In this document: positions 59,027 to 64,000 of the stretch, piece after piece | Layout of the letters: every line of letters starts with the position of its first letter | Numbering within the stretch: the first letter of the stretch is position 1 | Assembly (NCBI GenBank): GCA_024663395.1 | Contig: JANFAH010000064.1 | Location: forward strand, 1 to 64,000 | Direction: 5' to 3' | Source: Pisolithus tinctorius | Lineage: Eukaryota; Basidiomycota; Agaricomycetes; Boletales; Pisolithaceae | Length of the DNA stretch: 64,000 nt | Notes under the pieces: model-generated | Database searches by the model: none | The model's input: only the letters and a program-made list of their open reading frames with translations | Told to the model about the DNA's origin: nothing | Program-made: the position numbers and the translations under genes

Positions 59027-62000
59027 TCAGAAAAGCCCGACAACATGTCCCGTCTCCGGATCCAATCCCACTTCCCAGAACCCTGTGAAAATTTGTCATG
59101 AGTTAGCAGCACGAGAATTGGTGATAAATGATGATTGACCTGGTCTGGTTCCGAGCCCAGGCATCGTCTGCATGTCGCCGAGAATGGGGTACAAGAACCC
59201 AGCTCCCGCAGACAACCTAACAGCCCGAATGGGGACTGTGAAGCCAGATGGTACATTCTTCAGTGAAGGATCATGCGAGAACGAGTACTGTGTCTTCGCC
59301 ATGCAAACTGGGAAAAGTTTGGGAGAGAGAGAGAGAGAGAGAGAGAGAATAAGAATGGGATGGTTAACTTTCGGTACAAATTATGACGCACTGGGTAAGT
59401 TCCCGTAGCCTTGGCGAGTGTATGTATCAACCTGCTTGCGAGCTAGCTCACTCAGTTCTATGCCTGCGGCGTGGTATATCTCTTTGCATATGGTATTAAT
59501 CTTCTCTTCGATAGAAAGGTCGAGATCGTAGAGGAACTTGAAATCAGACTCTCCTTCGCAGGCGACGACTATAGCCTCTGCAAGCGCGCGGGCGCCAGCA
59601 CCACCTTCGGCCCAGTGGTTGCTGACGACGGCAGCATCAGCACCAGCAGCGAGTGCCTCCTGGCGCACAAGCTCCAACTCGGCAGGGGTATCAGATCTTT
59701 GGGACGGGATGAGGGCCAACAACGTAAGCTATACAAATGCTGTCTTACGCGAATTTGTTGATTCCAACGATGACCTTGAGCCCAAACTTGCGCGAATTCT
59801 GGATATGTCTTTGCAGATTCTTGCATCCCTCCTTGAGAATGACAAGATTCTCCTTGGTATATGTATCTGCAAGTGGTTTGCCAGGTGTGACTTCAGGGCC
59901 ACCACCGTGCATTTTGAGGGCACGGGTGGTAGCGACGATGACGACGGCATCGGGCTTGAGGCCGCTTACACGGCACTTGATATCGCAGAACTTTTCCATC
60001 CCCATATCGGCACCAAACCCACCCTCTGTGAGAACATAGCCAACGTGGTCCGAAGACTCGCCAGGTTCCGTGCCCGCCAACTTGAGAGCTACCCTGTCGG
60101 CCAGGATAGAGGAATTTCCGTGTGCGATGTTGGCGAAGGGGCCGGCGTGGACAAACACCGGCGTGCCCTCGAGTGTCTGCATCAGGTTGGGCTTCACCGT
60201 GTCCTTCATCAGCACAGCCAGTGCCCCTCCGACACCAAGATCATCCGCCGTGATTGGCTCTCCCCGTTTGCTGGTGGCCACAACCATCTTGCCTAGTCTC
60301 TCCCTCATGTCTACGAGGTCGGTTGTCAAGGCTAACACTGCCATACATTCGCTTGCAACGGCGATGTCGAACCCGGCTTCCCGCTCGTGACCTTGTTCAG
60401 TCGGGTTGCGACCGAGCGTGACTCTACGAAGGAAACGGTCGTTGGTGTCAAGAACACGGTTCCAGGTGATGGTCTCCGGGTCAGCATCTAGACGGGCAAA
60501 GCGGTTGATCTCTTCGGGCGTAAGATCGTTGGGCTTGGTTTTGTCAATGCCGAGCTTCTGCAGCCGTTTCAGCATCAACGATGCGAAAGCGCGTTTACCC
60601 TTGTTCGAGGGAACGAGACGGCTGTACAGGGCTTTGTCGGATTGCGTGGCTTCGTGGAACATGCGGGCATCGAGGGCAGCAGCTGAACAATCGTTAGCGA
60701 ACTGCTCGGCGGTCGACAACGAAGATACCTACCAAGCAAGTTATTGGCTGCGGTGACGGCGTGAATGTCCCCAGTCAAGTGCAAGTTGAACTAGAGGATC
60801 GATCAGCGGAAGAAACTGAATGACCAGGTAATTCTACCTCATCCATAGGGATGACCTGGCTATATCCACCGCCAGCGGCACCGCCCTTGATACCGAAAGT
60901 AGGCCCTTGACTTGGTTGGCGTACACAAGCGAACGCCGAGCGTCCAAGGCACGCACCCAAGGCTTGTGCAAGGCCGATGGTAGTGGTAGACTTGCCCTCG
61001 CCGAGAGGTGTAGGGGTAATGCTGGGACGAGGTGAGCTTTGGTATATCCGCCTCTCGATCAGAAGCGCTTACCCTGAAATAACGATATACTTGCCATCCT
61101 TGCGGTGAGCCAGGCGGTTCAAGACACTGAGTTCTATCTTTGCCTTGTACTTGCCATAGCTCTCAATTTCGTCAGGAAGCAAGCCGATCTCTTGTGCGAG
61201 CTCAGTGATCGGCTTAGGTGTCTGGGCTCTAGCGATTTCGATGTCACTCGGAACCTTCTCGAGAATGTTGAGCTTGAGAGGCTTGACGGTACGGTGCTGA
61301 GCCTTCTCGAATAGGCGAACCGCGGAGGTCATGACGTTCTCCATGAGGAGAGCAACGGTCATGGGCCCTACGCCACCTGGTACGGGAGTGATATGCGAAG
61401 CATTGGTGATGACCTCGGAGTAATTCACGTCCCCAACGAGACGTTGTCCGGATTTTTTAGACGCGTCTGACAGTTCAACGGTTACTTATGGATGCTCCGT
61501 ATATCAATAAATATTTGTATACCTGGGATGGAGTTGATACCGACGTCGATCACGACTGCGCCAGGTTTGATCCACGAACCCCGGACAAATTCCGGTCGAC
61601 CGATGGCGACGACGAGAATATCAGCACGTTTTACCTGAAAGTTGACAAATATACATCGGACGGTACGACGGGTATTATAAGAATGGTATACTCACGATTT
61701 CCTCAAGGTTCTTGGTGCGACTATGGCACTGCGTGACGGTGGCGTCCCGGTTTCTCAAGAGTGCAGTCACTGGGTTTCCGACAATGTCGCTGCGACCTAG
61801 AACGACGGTATCGGCTCCAGCGATAGAGACGCCGGTGTGCTCGATAAGACGAATGACGGCGGCCGGAGTGCAGGGGACGAACAAGGGGGTGGCTGCGCGG
61901 GACGCCAAATGACCAATGTTGTACGCGTGGAAACTGAGAACGAAAGTAGCGTGTTTGTTACACGGATTCCCAGCGACGGAGAAAAGGACATACTTACCCA

Positions 62001-62427
62001 TCGACGTCTTTCTCAGGGGAGATAGCCTCCGTGACAGTGCGGACACCGTCAGCATCGACATGGGGACCGAGTGGGAGTTGGACGAGTATGCCGCTTATCT
62101 CTCTGTCATCGTTAAGCTTTTTAACGAGCGAGACGACTTCGTCGACTGTGGCAGATTCTGGGATGTTAACATGTCTGAATTTGATACCGACCTCCTCGGC
62201 GGCCTTTGCCTTCATGCGGACATAGACAGAAGAGTCAGGACGATCACCGGCTTGGACGATGACAAGCTGGGGTTGAAATCGAGGGTACTGGGCCTGATAA
62301 GACTTGATCTTTTGCGCGACCGCGCTGCGGATGGACCTGTTGAGGAGATTATAGTAGTGAGAAGTACCGGAGAAAGAGGGTCATACTTGGCAATGGCCGT
62401 GCCGTCGATGATCTTTGCAGATGCCAT
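59027..62427 (-). CDS. ADE3: ADE3/MTHFD1, cytosolic trifunctional C1-tetrahydrofolate synthase
   Basis: Eleven exons (62427-62387, 62336-61998, 61933-61696, 61634-61523, 61466-61073, 61021-60838, 60790-60733, 60682-59749, 59696-59392, 59307-59140, 59082-59027) encode 942 residues. Residues 1-310 are the methylene-THF dehydrogenase/cyclohydrolase: SSVYVRMK with catalytic Lys, [39 protein letters not shown]. From about 320 comes formate-THF ligase, with P-loop [34 protein letters not shown] and the C-terminal [15 protein letters not shown]. It supplies formyl- and methylene-THF for purine, thymidylate and methionine synthesis. No mitochondrial presequence, so cytosolic. Divergent from MGE1. Confidence 0.97.
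59323..59348. repeat. (GA)13 microsatellite inside an ADE3 intron
   Basis: Thirteen perfect GA units. On the ADE3 sense strand this is (CT)13, directly upstream of the intron 9 acceptor, so it doubles as that intron's polypyrimidine tract. Length variation here could influence splicing. Confidence 0.95.
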
Positions 62428-62664
62428 GGTGGTGGTATGAAGAGAAGAGTGAAACACTGCCGAGCGTCCGGTTTTAATAAGATGAGCGCGAGCGCAAGAT
62501 AGGACAGCAAATGTCCGACCCAGCAGCTTGATGCTCATCCAACATGAGTCCGATGCAGTAATGATTGAATAGCCATAGCCGAGAATGGAACACCCATCGC
62601 TTATGTAACACCCGCTACTCCACGCAACTAGTCTTTTTTTTGTTTCGCTTTTTATTCCTCTGAA
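62428..62664. promoter_or_regulatory. Probable bidirectional promoter, ADE3 and MGE1
   Basis: 237 bp between the divergent start codons of the folate enzyme and a mitochondrial co-chaperone. A T-rich tract (about 62634-62652) precedes MGE1. No heat-shock element is clear enough to call. Confidence 0.45.
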
Positions 62665-63452
62665 ATGCACGGAGTGGGGCTTGCAAGACGTTCGCTGCTG
62701 TCGTTCAGATCGCTCGCACGCCCGTCGCGACAGGTCCTCGGCCATCCTCTCCGTTGCCTGCCGCCGGGCATCAGACACTTGTCAGACGACAAGCCGTCTG
62801 AGTCGCAGCCCGTGCAGGATGCCCAACCGCAACCGGATACGGATATCCCACCTCAGACGGTGCCGTTGGAACAGTTGAAGGCAAAGGAAGCCGAGGTTGT
62901 CGACCTCACCGTCAGTCTTCGCTCTTCTCTCTTTGCGTGTGTAGTTGACTCCACTACCTCTCCCAGAATCGACTACGGTACCTCCAGGCGGACTTTGTCA
63001 ACCTCCAGCGCAATGCTGCACGCGAAAAAGAGCAACAGCGCGACTATGCCATCTCGCGTTTTGCAGGTGATCTCCTCGAGGTCGTCGACGTCCTTTCCCT
63101 TGCTCTCAAGTCCGTCCCTACGCCCCACCTAAATTCTCCCTCGTCTCCGCCTCCAAACCCTTCCGACCCTCCTACACCCCCGCAGAAATCTGCCCAGGAT
63201 TACCTCGTCGAACTCCACCACGGTGTCCAAATGACCCACCGCCTTTTGCTCTCCGTCCTTGGTACATACGGTGTCAAATCGTTCGACCCCACGGGCGAAA
63301 AGTTTGACCCGAACCGACACGAAGCACTTTACCAAGCACCCATACCTGAGAAGGAGCCGGGGACTGTAATAGATTGCCAAAAGATCGGTTTCATGATCAA
63401 GGACCGGTTATTACGTGCAGCCAAAGTCGGGGTTGTCCAGGATACGTCATGA
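62665..63452 (+). CDS. MGE1: MGE1, mitochondrial GrpE nucleotide-exchange factor
   Basis: Exons 62665-62910 and 62967-63452 encode 243 residues. The first ~35 are rich in Arg, Leu and Ser without acids (MHGVGLARRSLLSFRSLARP), a mitochondrial presequence. The GrpE body follows: long dimer helix with RLRYLQADFVNLQRNAAREKEQ, then HGVQMTHRLLLSVLGTYGVKSFDPTGEKFDPNRHEAL and the beta domain ending IKDRLLRAAKVGV, all family hallmarks. Mge1 releases ADP from matrix Hsp70 during import through the TOM/TIM route, so it works downstream of TOM40 also encoded here. Confidence 0.96.
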
Positions 63453-63561
63453 TACATTATTCTTGCGGTTAGGATATTTTTTAGGAGCTTTTCATGTGGG
63501 GGGTTAGCACGACCACGCACGCATCACCATCACGATGGCATTATATTCTAGCATATCTAAT

Positions 63562-63982
63562 TCATCGAATCTCAACTCTGAACTGCTCCCGGAGGCGCGA
63601 CGTGACCTGAGCATGGAGTTCGTTCGTCTCCTCATTGGATAGTGACCTGACCCATATAAGCTGGTTGAGGTAATAATCAAATGGGGTGACGATACCTATC
63701 CATAGAACGATAATTTATTCGATAACAGATGCTCTTCCTTTTTGACTTGGGGTGCTCGTAAGAATCGGTCTGTTCGCGTATCAGCACTACGCGTTAGCCC
63801 CACAATCCGAGTTGGCTCACTATCTTGACGTTTTCCACAATATCGCCTGCGACATCTCTCACGAGGTCGCAGAAATCGTTATCGTGAAGCGTGGTATCAG
63901 TCGGCAACCAGAAACTAACGTCTTTGAAGCAAGTCGGGTATTTCGAATATGGTCTGAAAGTATTGATTTCGCCCTGCTTGAA
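63562..63982 (-). CDS. MSF1: MSF1, mitochondrial phenylalanyl-tRNA synthetase (3' end only)
   Basis: Three exons are inside the window (63982-63821, 63769-63696, 63646-63562). The upstream part is cut by the right edge, where an intron acceptor is visible at 63983-63984. The 106 residues are the end of the catalytic core and the anticodon-binding FDX-ACB domain: FRPYSKYPTCFKDVSFWLP, NDFCDLVRDVAGDIVENVK, KRKSICYRINYRSMDRSLSNEE, ending RLREQFRVEIR. The order matches monomeric mitochondrial PheRS. It charges mitochondrial tRNA-Phe. Tail-to-tail with MGE1, 109 bp between stops. Confidence 0.92.
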
Positions 63983-64000
63983 CTGAGATAAGAATCGGGG

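Noticed and set aside
62212..62778. 188-codon minus-strand frame spanning the ADE3 start and MGE1 start
   Set aside because: It runs through the ADE3 first exon, its first intron and the opposite strand of MGE1. A chance frame.
1..64000. CRISPR arrays, operons, prophage or intact transposable elements
   Set aside because: None seen. Gene structure is eukaryotic throughout and no transposase or reverse-transcriptase motif was recognised.

Overview
The window is nuclear DNA from a basidiomycete fungus, most likely an Agaricomycotina mushroom-type species. It has dense GT-AG introns (roughly 145 by my models, mostly 46-60 nt, several exons only 10-27 nt), short intergenic spaces, fungal gene families throughout, and no operons or bacterial signals. 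I built exon models by hand from reading frame, splice signals and family conservation. Every complete multi-exon model given here closes in frame. No virus, toxin, CRISPR array or intact transposon was seen.

Layout. 0-3 kb: a possibly decayed reading frame, then a helical-repeat protein of unknown function with one in-frame TAG. 3-8.4 kb: DPM2 and TRS120, divergent. 8.4-8.5 kb: an intron-containing tRNA-Ile(UAU). 8.6-13.1 kb: a single-domain ABC ATPase of bacterial FetA/YbbL (plant STAR1) type, TOM40, and a KRE2/KTR mannosyltransferase. 13.3-18.5 kb: PIK1 and OST3, divergent. 18.7-28 kb: SEC16 and a Pumilio protein. 29.5-38 kb: kinesin-1, ELF1 and kinesin-5. 38.3-43.6 kb: VPS55 and two tandem CCCH/coiled-coil paralogues. 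44-49 kb: an unknown membrane coiled-coil protein, a dolichyldiphosphatase-like gene with an in-frame TAG, a NUR1-like nuclear rim protein, and a bZIP of CYS3/MetR type. 50.3-55.3 kb: FBP1, a four-finger C2H2 factor, and a PMP3-domain protein with a long basic tail. 55.6-58.7 kb: a PNGase A-like gene and an inverted, decayed copy of part of it. 59-64 kb: trifunctional C1-THF synthase (ADE3), MGE1, and the 3' end of mitochondrial PheRS (MSF1), cut by the window edge.

How the genes work together. Much of the window serves the secretory pathway and glycosylation: DPM2 and the dolichyldiphosphatase-like gene (dolichol cycle), OST3 (N-glycan transfer), KTR (Golgi mannosylation), SEC16 (COPII exit sites), TRS120 and PIK1 (Golgi trafficking), VPS55 (endosomes) and PNGase A (glycan removal). 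A second theme is mitochondria (TOM40, MGE1, MSF1). Head-to-head pairs sharing 137-284 bp are frequent, so bidirectional promoters are likely.

Most worth checking: the tandem CCCH pair with identical exon phases, in-frame TAGs in two otherwise intact genes, the inverted PNGase A pseudogene, five GC-AG introns, the STAR1-like orphan ATPase, and the fully canonical Pumilio recognition code.
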